From NCBI RefSeq assembly GCF_028882275.1, contig NZ_JARBUT010000001.1:744001-808000 (forward strand): a stretch of 64,000 nt of DNA. The letters are read 5' to 3'. The position numbers were made by a program, and so were the translations under genes. How positions within the stretch are numbered: position 1 is the stretch's first letter; the number at the start of each line of letters is the position of its first letter. The notes beneath the pieces are model-generated. The model made no database searches. It was not told the origin of the DNA and saw only the letters and a program-made list of their open reading frames with translations. Below, one piece after another: positions 40,608-49,561 of this stretch. The stretch comes from Nocardiopsis sp. N85 (GTDB taxonomy: Bacteria > Actinomycetota > Actinomycetes > Streptosporangiales > Streptosporangiaceae).

Positions 40608-41573
40608 TTGAGCGACACCTGGTTCGACCATCGCACCTATCGGCACACCGACTGGACCGTGCAACGGCTCGTCGACCTCAAACGACGCCGGGGCCTCACC
40701 GTCAGCCTGGTGATCCCCGCCCGCGACGAACAGGCCACCGTCGGGGGCATCGTCTCCCGGGTCCGGGCCGACCTGATGGAACGCGCGCCCCTGCTCGACG
40801 AGATCGTCGTCATGGACTCCGATTCCACCGACGACACCGGGCGGGTGGCCCGGGAGGCCGGCGCCGTGGTCCACCGGGTCGTCGACGTCCGACCCGACCT
40901 GGGGCACCGCAGGGGCAAGGGCGAGGCGATGTGGAAGTCGCAGTTCGTCACCTCCGGGGACGTCATCGCCTTCCTCGACGCCGACCTCGTCGAATGGGGT
41001 CCCCACTTCGTCTCCGCCCTGCTGGGTCCGCTGCTCACCGAACCCGGGGTGCGGCTGGTCAAGGGCTTCTACGACCGGCTGCTCGACCTGCCGGGCGGTG
41101 GGCGCGTCAGCCACGAGGGCGGCCGCGTCACCGAACTGGTCGCCCGACCCACGCTGGCCCTGCGCTGGCCCGCCCTGTCCGGGGTGGTGCAGCCGCTGTC
41201 CGGCGAGTGGGCGATCCGCCGGGACCTGTTCGCGCAACTGTCGGTGCCCTCCGGGTACGGAGTCGAGCTGGCCGTGCTGGTCGACACCCACCTGCGGTGC
41301 GGTGTGGACGCCATCGCGCAGGTGGACCTGGGCCGGCGCGCCCACCGGCACCAGTCGCTGCGCGGGCTGGGCGCCATGGCCACCGAACTGCTCGCGATCG
41401 CCGACCGCCGATCCGGCATCGACCACGGCGCTGAAGTGCCGATCCGCTGGTTCGACACCGCCGACGAGCAGGGGCGTCCGCGCACCGGTACGGTCGGTAT
41501 CGTGGAGCGCCCACCGGCCGTCGGGGTCGGCCCGGAGCGACCACGCGTGCTGGGAGGAGCTGTCGGTCGGTGA
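40608..41573 (+). CDS. gpgS: Glucosyl-3-phosphoglycerate synthase
   Basis: The 321-residue protein begins with TTG 40608 after GGGAGGA. Residues 30-50 hold VSLVIPARDEQATVGGIVSR. DEIVVMDSDSTDDTG (about 64-78) and VIAFLDADLVEWGP (about 123-136; the metal-binding DxD) are the GT81 glycosyltransferase signatures. A GKGEAMWKS loop and a C-terminal LRGLGAMATELLAIADRR helix complete the fold. GpgS transfers glucose from a nucleotide sugar to 3-phosphoglycerate, the first step of glucosylglycerate and, in mycobacteria, of methylglucose polysaccharide synthesis. It is followed, with overlap, by a FolP2-like gene, the same order as around Rv1207-Rv1208. Confidence 0.92.
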   Translation: MSDTWFDHRTYRHTDWTVQRLVDLKRRRGLTVSLVIPARDEQATVGGIVSRVRADLMERAPLLDEIVVMDSDSTDDTGRVAREAGAVVHRVVDVRPDLGHRRGKGEAMWKSQFVTSGDVIAFLDADLVEWGPHFVSALLGPLLTEPGVRLVKGFYDRLLDLPGGGRVSHEGGRVTELVARPTLALRWPALSGVVQPLSGEWAIRRDLFAQLSVPSGYGVELAVLVDTHLRCGVDAIAQVDLGRRAHRHQSLRGLGAMATELLAIADRRSGIDHGAEVPIRWFDTADEQGRPRTGTVGIVERPPAVGVGPERPRVLGGAVGR

Positions 41574-42430
41574 TGAGACTGCGGGGTCGGGAGTACGGTG
41601 CGCACGAGACGCTGGTGATGGCGATCGTCAACCGGACCCCCGACTCCTTCTACGACAAGGGCGCCACCTGGGACGACGGCCCCGCCTTCGAGCGGGTGCG
41701 CAAGGTCGTCTCCGAGGGCGCCGACATCGTGGACATCGGGGGGATCAAGGCCGCGCCGGGTGAGGAGATCGACGCCGACGAGGAGAAGCGCCGGGTCGTC
41801 GACTTCGTCGCCGCCGTCCGCGCGGAGTTCCCCGACCTCGTCATCAGCGTCGACACCTGGCGGGCCTCGGTGGGGCGCGCCGCCTGCGAGGCCGGTGCCG
41901 ACCTCCTCAACGACGCCTGGGGCGGATACGACCCGGAGCTGGCCGAGGTGGCCGCCGAGTACGACGCCGCCCTGGTGTGCACCCACACCGCGGGGGTGAC
42001 CCCGCGCACCCGACCGCACCGGGTGCGCTACACCGACGTGGTGGCCGACGCCGTCTCCTACACCGTCGGCCTGGCCGAACGCGCCGTCTCCCTGGGGGTG
42101 GACCCGGCGTCGGTGCTCATCGACCCCGCCCACGACTTCGCCAAGAACACCTGGCACTCCCTGGAACTGACCCGGCGCCTGGACGAGATGACCGCCACGG
42201 GGTGGCCGGTGCTGGTGTCGCTGTCCAACAAGGACTTCGTCGGTGAGAGCCTGGACCTGCCGGTGGGGGAGCGCCTGACCGGGACGCTGGCGGCCACCGC
42301 CGTGTGCGCCTGGCAGGGCGCCCGGGTGTACCGGGTGCACGAGGTGCCCGAGACCCGGCAGGTACTGGACATGGTCGCCGCCATTCGCGGGGTCCGACCT
42401 CCCGCGCGGACCGTGCGGGGACTGGCGTGA
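41570..42430 (+). CDS. Dihydropteroate-synthase-like protein (FolP2 type)
   Basis: The 286-residue TIM-barrel protein overlaps the gpgS stop (start GTG 41570 or ATG 41573). It has the pterin-binding family order MAIVNRTPDSFYD (17-29), VDIGGIKAAPGEE (about 54-66), ISVDTWRASVGRAA (about 90-103) and LIDPAHDFAKNT (about 182-193). In true FolP the second motif reads DIGGEST-R-PG; the substitution IKAAPG here is a mark of the FolP2 paralogues, which do not make dihydropteroate in mycobacteria. The role of such proteins is unsettled. Strict linkage to gpgS suggests a glucosylglycerate-related or cofactor-binding job. Confidence 0.85.
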   Translation: MMRLRGREYGAHETLVMAIVNRTPDSFYDKGATWDDGPAFERVRKVVSEGADIVDIGGIKAAPGEEIDADEEKRRVVDFVAAVRAEFPDLVISVDTWRASVGRAACEAGADLLNDAWGGYDPELAEVAAEYDAALVCTHTAGVTPRTRPHRVRYTDVVADAVSYTVGLAERAVSLGVDPASVLIDPAHDFAKNTWHSLELTRRLDEMTATGWPVLVSLSNKDFVGESLDLPVGERLTGTLAATAVCAWQGARVYRVHEVPETRQVLDMVAAIRGVRPPARTVRGLA

Positions 42431-42440
42431 GGAGGCCCCG

Positions 42441-43133
42441 TTGATCGTCGCCACCGCTGTGTGCCCGCAGCCCCCGCTGCTGCTGCGGGAGTTGACCGGG
42501 GGCCGGGACGTGGCCGCCGACCTGCGCAAGGCGTGCGAGGAGGCGGTCGGCGTCCTGCTGGGGGCCGCCCCGGACGTCATCGTCGTGCTGGGCGCGGACG
42601 CCCGTTCCGCCGACCGGGTCGAGGGGCGCATCGCGCTCTCGGCGTTCGGCGGCCCGGGGGAGCGGGTGCCCGGGGACGAGGCGCTGCCGACCTCCCTGGC
42701 GGTGGCCCGCCGCCTGCTGGACGACCTCGACGCGCGGGTGCCGGTGGAGATGGGCACGATCGCCGCCGACGCCGACCCCGCCGAGGTCGCCCTGCGGGGC
42801 CGGGCCGTCGCGGACCGCCCCGAACGCGTGGGGCTGCTGGTCATGGCCGACGCCGGGGCCCGGCGCGGCCCGCGCGCCCCCGGGCACCTGGACGGGCGCA
42901 CGTTCGCCGTGGACGACACGATCCGCGCGGCCCTGGCCGGCGCGGACCGGGCGTCCCTGCTGGCGCTGGACCCCGACCTGTGCGCGGAACTGCTCATCGG
43001 CGGCCGCGCCGCCCTCCAGGTGATGGCCCGGGCCCTGGACGGCGCCGTCGTCACCGCGCCCCGCCTGCTCTACGCCGACGACCCCTTCGGGGTGCTGTAC
43101 CTGGTGGCGTCCTGGCCGGGGGAGGACGCGTGA
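42441..43133 (+). CDS. LigB-like class III extradiol dioxygenase-fold protein
   Basis: The 230-residue protein starts at TTG 42441 after GAGGAGG. VATAVCPQPPLLLRELTG at 3-20 and VIVVLGADAR near 47 match the subunit B-like extradiol dioxygenase fold found widely in actinobacteria (for example Rv2728c). The usual metal ligands (two His and one Glu) are not all evident: the conserved His after the CPQPPLL region is not seen. It may have lost dioxygenase activity. It is part of the gpgS operon and is coupled to the next gene by a GTGA overlap. Confidence 0.72.
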   Translation: MIVATAVCPQPPLLLRELTGGRDVAADLRKACEEAVGVLLGAAPDVIVVLGADARSADRVEGRIALSAFGGPGERVPGDEALPTSLAVARRLLDDLDARVPVEMGTIAADADPAEVALRGRAVADRPERVGLLVMADAGARRGPRAPGHLDGRTFAVDDTIRAALAGADRASLLALDPDLCAELLIGGRAALQVMARALDGAVVTAPRLLYADDPFGVLYLVASWPGEDA

Positions 43134-43870
43134 GGGTGCTGCTCAACGACCTGGTCCCCGAGGCGGCGGCCCCGGGCGCCACCGTCTCCGACGGGACGCT
43201 GGCCGCGCTGTACGCCCACCCCGAACACCGGACGCGCGCGAACATGGTCGCCACCCTCGACGGCGCGGGCGCGGGGACCGACGGGCTGACCGGGTCCATC
43301 AACACCTCGGCCGACCGCGAGGTCTACACGCTGCTGCGGGACCTGGCGGACGTGGTCCTGGTGGGCGCGGGCACCGCCCGGGCCGAGGACTACGGGAGGC
43401 CGGGCCCGCGGACCCGGCCGGGCCGCACCCGCTGCCCTGAGCTGGCGGTGGTCAGCCGTTCGGCCGCGGTGCCCCCGTCGCTGGCCGAGGCCGCGCCCGA
43501 CCGAGGCGGGGTCCTGCTGATCACCCGCCGCGAGGCGGGGGAGGACGCGCTGCTCCGCGCCCGCGACCTGCTCGGCGCAGACCGGGTGCTGGTCCACGGC
43601 GACGCCGAGGTCGACCTGGCGGCGGCCGTGGCAGACCTCGCCGCCCGAGGTCTGTCGCGGGTGCTGTGCGAGGGCGGACCGTCGCTGCTGGCCGACATGG
43701 CCGCCGCCGGTCTGCTCGACGAGCTGTGTCTGACCACGGTCCCGCTTTTGGCGGGTGGGGACGCCCGCCGGATCGCCGTCGGCGTCCCGGCCGGTCTGGA
43801 GCTGGTCCCGCGCCTGATCCTGGAGTCCGGGGGCACCCTCCTCCACCGTTTCACCCGACCCGTCTCCTGA
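43130..43870 (+). CDS. RibD C-terminal/DHFR-like reductase (Rv2671 type)
   Basis: The 246-residue protein overlaps the previous stop (GTGA at 43130). It has the RibD_C dihydrofolate-reductase-like fold: RANMVATLDGAGAG (about 38-51), a GLTGSINTSADREVYTLL segment (55-72), DVVLVGAGTARAEDYG (78-93) and LCEGGPSLLADMAAAGLLDE (about 178-197). Mycobacterial Rv2671 of this group reduces dihydrofolate in vitro. Being in one operon with a FolP2-like protein makes a pteridine- or flavin-related reaction plausible, but the substrate is not settled by sequence. Confidence 0.87.
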   Translation: MRVLLNDLVPEAAAPGATVSDGTLAALYAHPEHRTRANMVATLDGAGAGTDGLTGSINTSADREVYTLLRDLADVVLVGAGTARAEDYGRPGPRTRPGRTRCPELAVVSRSAAVPPSLAEAAPDRGGVLLITRREAGEDALLRARDLLGADRVLVHGDAEVDLAAAVADLAARGLSRVLCEGGPSLLADMAAAGLLDELCLTTVPLLAGGDARRIAVGVPAGLELVPRLILESGGTLLHRFTRPVS

Positions 43871-43881
43871 GGAGCCCCCGC

Positions 43882-44409
43882 ATGGACGTGCTGCGCGAAC
43901 GGCTGATGGAGGTCGTGCTGAACCCGGTCCACGTCGACCTGCCGATGCTCGCCGCCGAGGCGTTGGCCCGGGGCCTGGACTCACCGAGCCTGCGGGAGGT
44001 GGCCTGGCTCGGTCGTACCGACCCGGCCCTGGTCCTGTTCGGTCGGGCCCTGGAGGAGCTCGGTCTGGCCTGGCCGACCGGGGACGAGGCGCACCTGTAC
44101 GCGGCCCGCCGGATCTGCGCCCGCCTGCTGGACGGCGATCCGGACGCGGCCGCGGCGGTCGGGGCCGCCGAGGACGTGTACCACCACCTGTGCGAGGCCG
44201 CCGCGGAGGGCGCGCGGACCTACGACCACATGCTCTTCCTCCACGTGTCCCTGGAGTGGGACGCCGCCATGGCCCGCCGCGTCCCGCCCACCTCGGAGGA
44301 GGAGCGGTCCGTCGTCGCCCGCGTTCGGGAACTCGCCCGGGAACTCGCCCGGGAGCCGCTCGGCGAGAGCGCCCCGGGACACGCGGAAGGGGCCGGGGAA
44401 CGGCTCTGA
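43882..44409 (+). CDS. Unknown helical protein at the end of the gpgS operon
   Basis: The 175-residue protein starts at ATG 43882 with GAGGAG ahead and is transcribed with the RibD-like gene 11 bp upstream. Helix-rich segments (VHVDLPMLAAEALARGLDSP, then ALVLFGRALEELGLAWP) and the absence of membrane spans or Cys motifs are what can be seen. The C-terminus has a near-duplicated RELARELARE. I do not recognise the family. It ends 28 bp from the convergent PrsW-like gene, with a hairpin between them. Confidence 0.65.
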   Translation: MDVLRERLMEVVLNPVHVDLPMLAAEALARGLDSPSLREVAWLGRTDPALVLFGRALEELGLAWPTGDEAHLYAARRICARLLDGDPDAAAAVGAAEDVYHHLCEAAAEGARTYDHMLFLHVSLEWDAAMARRVPPTSEEERSVVARVRELARELAREPLGESAPGHAEGAGERL

Positions 44410-44422
44410 TCCTCCCGGCCCC
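44389..44422. terminator. Hairpin between convergent genes
   Basis: GGGGCCGGG (44389-44397) pairs with CCCGGCCCC (44414-44422). It spans the end of the plus-strand gene and the gap to the minus-strand PrsW-like gene, so it can serve both. Confidence 0.6.
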
Positions 44423-44437
44423 TCGGGTACGGGTGGG

Positions 44438-45589
44438 TCAGTCGCCGTGGGTGAAGGCGCGGTCCTCGGCGGCCTCCACCATCCGCTCCTGACGTTCGCC
44501 CACCTGGGCGCGTTCGGCCTCGGCCACCGAGCGCAGCGCCTTGCGGCGCCCGTTCCGGCGGGCCAGGGCGATCGCCGCCGAACGGCGGATGCCCAGTTCC
44601 TCACCCTCCTCGGCCAGTGCCCGGCGTACCCGGCGGCGGTGGACGTCGCGCGCCACGAAGTACACGATCATGGCGATCGCGAAGTTGAACAGGACCTTGA
44701 CCGCGACGCCGCCCGAGCCGTCGAGCAGCGGCGCGTCGAACAGCCAGTGCATCGCCATCGCCGTCAGCACCAGCGCCGGCGCACCCAGCGCGCGGCGTCC
44801 GCTCGGCCGCCAACCGGCCGCGGCCACCAGGCCCACGGCGGTGCCCGCGACCGCCGACATCGCCCAGTGCGAGCCCGGACCCGTGAGGAGCAGTCGGACG
44901 ACGGTCGTCTGCGCCACGGCCTCCGCGCCGTTCACCCCGCCCGCCTGGAACACGGCGTTGATCGCGTAGATGAGGTTCTCGGTCACCTCGAAGCCCAGGC
45001 CGACCAGGGCGCCGATGACGAACCCGTCCACGGGTCCGCGCACGGCGCGCGGGAAGGCGATGGCCACCAGGACGATCCCCACGAGCTTGAGGAGCTCCTC
45101 GTTGACCGGAGCCGTCAGCGCGGCGCCCCAGACTCCGGCGAACTCCAGTCCCATGGTCTTGGACCAGATCCCGTTCAGCGACCCGTTGGCGAGCAGCGCG
45201 CCGCCGGTCGCCGCCGTGAGTCCCCAGGCCACCGCCACCAGCGAGGCGGGCAGCGAGGGGGCGCGCACCGGTCGGATCCGGCGGAACAGCCAGAACCCGA
45301 GGAGCAGGGTCGCCGTGGAGAACACCAGCCCCAGTGCGGCCTCGCCGAAGAAGATCCGCACGGCGCCCGCGAACCGGAGCGTCAGCGCGATCAGCCCGAG
45401 CAGGCACGCCGGTCCGATGAGGAGCATCGAGACCAGTGCGGGCAGGTGGTACCCCAGGACGGTGCGCTCCTCCCCGCGCGGCGTCGGCACCCGCCGGGGG
45501 CCGGGCGCGTCGGCGTGGGAAGGGCGTTGGGCCGGTACCGCTCCGGCCGTGGTGTCCGGGAGCCGGGGTTCGTTGGGTGCCTGGCTCAT
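44438..45589 (-). CDS. PrsW-like intramembrane metalloprotease
   Basis: From ATG 45589 the protein has 383 residues, with a Pro/Arg-rich cytosolic N-terminus (1-45) and about eight membrane spans. PrsW marks are visible: APVNEELLKLVGIVLVA (about 158-174) carries the Glu-Glu motif. LGFEVTENLIYAINAVF (about 200-216) carries the second conserved Glu-x-x-x-Asn, and a later MAMHWLFDAPLLDG segment (about 290) supplies the His. These residues bind zinc in the type II CAAX/PrsW family. PrsW cleaves anti-sigma factors in Bacillus. The ATGA overlap with the upstream membrane-anchored protein gene suggests that the latter is a partner. Confidence 0.88.
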   Translation of the reverse strand: MSQAPNEPRLPDTTAGAVPAQRPSHADAPGPRRVPTPRGEERTVLGYHLPALVSMLLIGPACLLGLIALTLRFAGAVRIFFGEAALGLVFSTATLLLGFWLFRRIRPVRAPSLPASLVAVAWGLTAATGGALLANGSLNGIWSKTMGLEFAGVWGAALTAPVNEELLKLVGIVLVAIAFPRAVRGPVDGFVIGALVGLGFEVTENLIYAINAVFQAGGVNGAEAVAQTTVVRLLLTGPGSHWAMSAVAGTAVGLVAAAGWRPSGRRALGAPALVLTAMAMHWLFDAPLLDGSGGVAVKVLFNFAIAMIVYFVARDVHRRRVRRALAEEGEELGIRRSAAIALARRNGRRKALRSVAEAERAQVGERQERMVEAAEDRAFTHGD

Positions 45590-46209
45590 CGGCCGCCCTC
45601 CTCGGTGAAGGTGATGGCGCGGGCGACGTCGGCGACCGCCTCCAGGTCGGCGGGGGTCGCGTCCTCGCCGCCCAGGGTCATCTCCACGGCGAACACCCCG
45701 TCGGGGGAGGTGTACAGGGTGGCCGCGCCCTCCTCGGTCCGGCTCCGCAGGACACCGGTCAGTCCCTCGGAGCCGTCCTCGGCGGTGATCACCGCGGGCT
45801 CTCCCAGCCGAGAGGTGGGGTCCCCGGCGCGGGCGAGGTCGCCCATGCCCTCCCACAAACGCTTCGCGTCGGGCAGGGGGTCGCCGACGGGCGTCACCGT
45901 GATGACGGTCAGGTCGACGGTCCCCCGGTGGAACCGGTAGGACTCTCCGAGCCGGCTGGACCCGACGTCGAGGGTCCATCCGTCCTGGGGCAGGGTCAGG
46001 GACGCCCGGTATCCGCCGCCCTCGCCGATGACGATCTCGTCTCCGGCGCGGACGCGCTCGGACCCCGGGACGAGGGCGTTGAGCAGGGACCAGCCCACGA
46101 CCAGCAGGACGGCCATCGCGGCGGCCAGCCCCAGCGGGATCCAGTGGTTCCGGGCCGTCCCCGGCGCCGTATCGATCGGCTGCGCCATGGCGCCCCTCTC
46201 GTCACTCAT
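45586..46209 (-). CDS. Single-TM anchored protein of unknown function
   Basis: This 207-residue protein starts at ATG 46209; ATG 46188 is an alternative. A short N-terminal cytosolic part precedes one span (about 23-46). An extracytoplasmic domain follows, with beta-strand pattern (GGYRASLTLPQDGWTLDVGS, then VDLTVITVTPVGD) and ends in an ITFTEEGG tail. It resembles in layout the C-terminal domain of the low-complexity anchored protein at 22735, but no clear family is recognised. Coupling by ATGA to the PrsW-like gene suggests a substrate or regulator. Confidence 0.65.
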   Translation of the reverse strand: MSDERGAMAQPIDTAPGTARNHWIPLGLAAAMAVLLVVGWSLLNALVPGSERVRAGDEIVIGEGGGYRASLTLPQDGWTLDVGSSRLGESYRFHRGTVDLTVITVTPVGDPLPDAKRLWEGMGDLARAGDPTSRLGEPAVITAEDGSEGLTGVLRSRTEEGAATLYTSPDGVFAVEMTLGGEDATPADLEAVADVARAITFTEEGGR

Positions 46210-46363
46210 GGTGATGGCCTATCGGACAAGCGAAACACCGATGAGCGCGCATGGTGCGAAGAAAGGGAGTACTTGGCACATTTTGGTGGAAATTTCACCG
46301 ACCCCTGGAGCGCGCGGCCCCTCCACCGCCCCGCCCCGGCCGGCCCGCCGGGACGGGGAGGCC

Positions 46364-47413
46364 TCAGGGGTGCACCAGGATCTTCACGTGGCGGTCGCCG
46401 TGGGCGAGGAGCTCCTCGTATCCCCTCTCCCGCGCCTCCTCCAGGGAGACGCGGTCGGTGATCAGGGGTTTGGGACTCAGGTTGCCGATCCGGATCGACT
46501 CGATGACGGCGGGGAAGTCCGGCCCGTCGTAGCCGAAGCTCCCGGTGAGGTCGATCTCGGCGAGCATCAGGACGGTGGGGTCGAACTCCACGGGGCGCCC
46601 CTGGGAGACCGTCACCGCCCGGCCGCCCTTGCGCAGGGATCCGATCATCGTGAGGAGGGCGGGGGTGCCCGCGCCGGAGGCCTCGAACGCCATGTCCACC
46701 CCGCCCGGGGCGCGTGCGCGCACCTTCGAGACCACGTCCACCTCCGTGGGGTCGAGCACCAGGTCGGCGCCGAAGTCGACGGCCTGTCGCCTGCGGGTCT
46801 CCGAGATCTCGCTGACGGTGATGTGACCGGCGCTCCACGCTCGGGCGACCATGAGCAGTTCCAGCCCGACGGGACCGGCCCCGACGATCAGCACCGACTC
46901 ACCGGGGACCAGGCCCGCGCGGCGCACGGCGTGCCAGGCCACCGCCATCGGCTCCACCAGCGCCGCGACCGTGGGGGAGATGCCCTCCGGCATCCGGTGC
47001 ACCCGGTCGGCGGGCACCACGGCGTACTCGGCCAGGCCCCCGGCTCCGCCCATCAGACCGATGAAGCCGAAGTTCTCGCACAGGTTGTACGCGCCGCGCC
47101 GACAGGCGGCGCAGGTGCCGTCGAACACCAGGGGCTCCACGACCACCACCGCGCCCTCGGGCAGACCCTCGACGTCGGAGGCCGCCTCGACGATCCGTCC
47201 CGAGAACTCGTGCCCCTGCACGTGGGGACCGTGGGTGCGCAGCACGGGATGCAGGTACTCGTCGGGCATGGCGGGGTGCAGGTAGTTGTGCAGGTCGGAG
47301 GCGCAGAGGCCGTTCCACTCGACCCGGATCTTCACCGACCCGGGGGTGAGTCGGGGTTCGGGCACCTCGTCCAACCGAAGATCCCTCGCCCCGTGCAATC
47401 GCAACGCCCGCAT
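46364..47413 (-). CDS. Zinc-dependent alcohol dehydrogenase (butanediol dehydrogenase-like)
   Basis: The 349-residue protein from ATG 47413 belongs to the medium-chain dehydrogenases. NGLCASDLHNYLHP holds the catalytic-zinc Cys and Asp. GHEFSGRI holds the His-Glu pair (about 68), CAACRRGAYNLCENFG the structural zinc region, and VLIVGAGPVGLELLMVARA the NAD(P)-binding Gly-rich loop (about 170). Only three of the four usual structural-zinc cysteines are visible; the first position reads Asp-Gly-Thr-Cys. The family resemblance is to 2,3-butanediol/threonine dehydrogenases. It is monocistronic, with no neighbours that hint at a substrate. Confidence 0.88.
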   Translation of the reverse strand: MRALRLHGARDLRLDEVPEPRLTPGSVKIRVEWNGLCASDLHNYLHPAMPDEYLHPVLRTHGPHVQGHEFSGRIVEAASDVEGLPEGAVVVVEPLVFDGTCAACRRGAYNLCENFGFIGLMGGAGGLAEYAVVPADRVHRMPEGISPTVAALVEPMAVAWHAVRRAGLVPGESVLIVGAGPVGLELLMVARAWSAGHITVSEISETRRRQAVDFGADLVLDPTEVDVVSKVRARAPGGVDMAFEASGAGTPALLTMIGSLRKGGRAVTVSQGRPVEFDPTVLMLAEIDLTGSFGYDGPDFPAVIESIRIGNLSPKPLITDRVSLEEARERGYEELLAHGDRHVKILVHP

Positions 47414-47552
47414 GTCGCCCCCGCTCCGCCGGTCCCGCCCTTTCCCCTGGTTCCTGCCCATCCGCCCGCCCGTCCTTGGACGATCCCGCGTAAACACTTC
47501 CCCTGGCACGGGTCGGGCGGGGGCACCGCGAGCGGGACCCGAACCGCGCCCC

Positions 47553-48785
47553 TCACACTCGCGCGGCCGCCGCCAGCTCCGCCCGCCACACCTTCGGCAC
47601 CGGCCCCGAGCAGGTCACCGCCCCCGCCCCCGCGAATCCGGCCAGGTCGCCGACCGCCTCCGCGATCGCCGCGCCCGCGGAGTCGTCGACCACGTGCTCC
47701 TCGGCGTACACGCCCTCCAGGTCCAGCACCCCGCGTCGGCGGTCGACCCGGGCGGCGATCCGCCCCACCAGCCGGTCACCGTGCAGGATCGGCAGCACGT
47801 AGTACCCGTACCGCCGTCTCGCCCTGGGCGTGTACATCTCGTTGACGTAGGTGAAGTCCCACAGCAGCGCCGTGCGCTCCCGGTCGCACAGCAGGTTGTC
47901 GAACGGCGACAGCACCGTCGTCCGCCCGCCCCACTCCTCGCCTGCGATCTCCTCGACCAACGGTAGGACGTCGACGTGCACGAACCAGGGTTCGGCGTCC
48001 CCGAACCCCGCCACCCGGGCCCGCGCCACCCGGCCCGCCGACTCCAGGCGTGCCAACACCCCCGCCGGGTCGGTGTGGCGTTCGCGCACGAAGTGTCGGC
48101 GCACGTCCCGGGCCCGCCCCGCGCCCAACGCGCGCAGCGCGTGCTCCACCGACCGCTCCTCGATCTCGGCGTCGTCCCACTCACCCCGGTCCGCCCAGGG
48201 CGGCAGACACCGGTCGCTCAGGTCCCACATCCGGGTGCGGCCCCGCCGCCCGGCCACCATGATCCGCCCCTGGGTCCACAGCAGGTCGAGCATCCGCTCC
48301 ACGTTGCGCCCGGCCGTCCAGCCGGTGGACTCCCATGCCACGACCGCCCGGTCCTCGAACCCGTCGGTGGGCAGCGGTCCGGCCTCCGCCAACCGGCACA
48401 GGACGTGCTCGCGCAGTTCCGCGTTGGCCCGGGTCCACTCCGCGAGCCGCGAGTCCGCGCGCGGATACCGGCGCATCCATCCCCGGTGCAGCGGAAGATC
48501 CTCGGTGAGCACCATCGACGCCGCGTGCGCCCAGTACTCGAACAGCCACCGCTCCCGCCACCGCAGCGACTCCAGGTCGGCCGGATCGAACCGGCCCACC
48601 CGGCTCCACAGCACCAGCAGGTGGCTGGGGGCGACCACACCGATCGGGTCCAACTGGAGGCAGCGCAGATCGCGCAGCACCTCGCGCAGCCCGTCGGCGC
48701 CGGGCCCGGGGCGGGGACCGGCCAGGCGCTGACGGCGGACGGCCAGTCGGCGGACGGTGCGCGGATCCAGGTCGAGGGTGTCCAC
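47553..48785 (-). CDS. YcaQ-like winged-helix DNA glycosylase family protein
   Basis: The 410-residue protein from GTG 48785 starts LDPRTVRRLAVRRQRLAG, then has LRCLQLDPIGVVAPSHLL and FDPADLESLRW. These are the conserved opening of the DUF1006/YcaQ-AlkX family. FEYWAHAASMVL and an LLCDRERTALLWDFTY motif with YVNEMYTP (about 320-345) are further family blocks. E. coli YcaQ and Streptomyces AlkX/Orf1 unhook interstrand DNA crosslinks formed by alkylating agents. The catalytic QxD/QxQ of the family corresponds to the LQLD motif near 41. No linked resistance or biosynthetic cluster is visible. Confidence 0.85.
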   Translation of the reverse strand: MDTLDLDPRTVRRLAVRRQRLAGPRPGPGADGLREVLRDLRCLQLDPIGVVAPSHLLVLWSRVGRFDPADLESLRWRERWLFEYWAHAASMVLTEDLPLHRGWMRRYPRADSRLAEWTRANAELREHVLCRLAEAGPLPTDGFEDRAVVAWESTGWTAGRNVERMLDLLWTQGRIMVAGRRGRTRMWDLSDRCLPPWADRGEWDDAEIEERSVEHALRALGAGRARDVRRHFVRERHTDPAGVLARLESAGRVARARVAGFGDAEPWFVHVDVLPLVEEIAGEEWGGRTTVLSPFDNLLCDRERTALLWDFTYVNEMYTPRARRRYGYYVLPILHGDRLVGRIAARVDRRRGVLDLEGVYAEEHVVDDSAGAAIAEAVGDLAGFAGAGAVTCSGPVPKVWRAELAAAARV

Positions 48786-49087
48786 GGCGACTCCGGGGGA
48801 CGAGGGAGGGTTCGGGTCCGTCAGTGAACCGCGCCCCACCGACATTCCCCCATCCCGGGGCGCCACGGGAGCGGGATCGCACGAGCGCGTCCACCCCGCC
48901 CGCGAACACCGGCGGTGCCGGCCCGCGCGAGGACCGGATCCCTCCGAACGGCACCCGCACCGTCGGGTCGTGCGCCGTGCGCCCGGGGCATCGCCCGGTC
49001 GCGCGGACCTTCCCCGGCCCCTTCTCCTCCCCGGGCCGGAACCGTGCGAACATCGTCCCCGGCCCGTACCGCGCGTGGAGGAGAACG
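48786..49087. other. 302-bp gene-free promoter gap
   Basis: It separates the divergent YcaQ-like gene and the unknown protein gene at 49088. It is uniformly high in G+C. I see no operator-like palindrome or RNA gene; the only element is the GGAGGAGA ribosome site at its right end. Confidence 0.4.
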
Positions 49088-49561
49088 ATGGAACTGGTGT
49101 CGCTGTACCGCGAGGAGGACGGTCGCCGGGAACGGTTCCTCGATCCGCGCCCCTACCTCGCCGGGCTGCCGGACCTGGCCGACCGCCTGCCGCCCGGGGC
49201 GCGGGCCTTCGCCACCGACCCCGCCCACTACGACTTCGGCGGCCCGAGGTGCGTGAAGGACCTGCGGCCGGTCGGCGCCGCGATGCGGCCGGGGGAGAAC
49301 GGCCTGTTCGACCTGACACTGACCTTCGAGCCCAACCCGTTCAAGCACGACGAGGGGCTGACGGTGACCTATTCGGGTGTCTCCTCGTTCGGCGTGGAGG
49401 CCGACGGGCGGTGGACCGGAGCGAGCGGTTCCCTGCCCGGCCTGGGCGACGTCACCCTGGACGAGGTGCTGCCGCACGGGCACGGGTGCTCGCACGAGAT
49501 CGGGCTGTTGGGAGGACGGGTCCTGGTGGTCGCCGGGGACCTCGCCGCGGTGTGGGGGTGA
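49088..49561 (+). CDS. Unknown beta-rich protein
   Basis: The 157-residue protein from ATG 49088 (GGAGGAGA just ahead) is well supported by codon pattern and ribosome site. Visible segments are AFATDPAHYDFGGPRCVKDL (about 44-63), a central GLFDLTLTFEPNPFKHDEGL (about 77-96) and a C-terminal HGCSHEIGLLGGRVLVVAGD (about 132-151). No membrane segment or catalytic motif is evident. Similar short proteins occur in many actinomycetes without a known role. It is monocistronic; the beta-propeller gene starts 273 bp downstream. Confidence 0.65.
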   Translation: MELVSLYREEDGRRERFLDPRPYLAGLPDLADRLPPGARAFATDPAHYDFGGPRCVKDLRPVGAAMRPGENGLFDLTLTFEPNPFKHDEGLTVTYSGVSSFGVEADGRWTGASGSLPGLGDVTLDEVLPHGHGCSHEIGLLGGRVLVVAGDLAAVWG

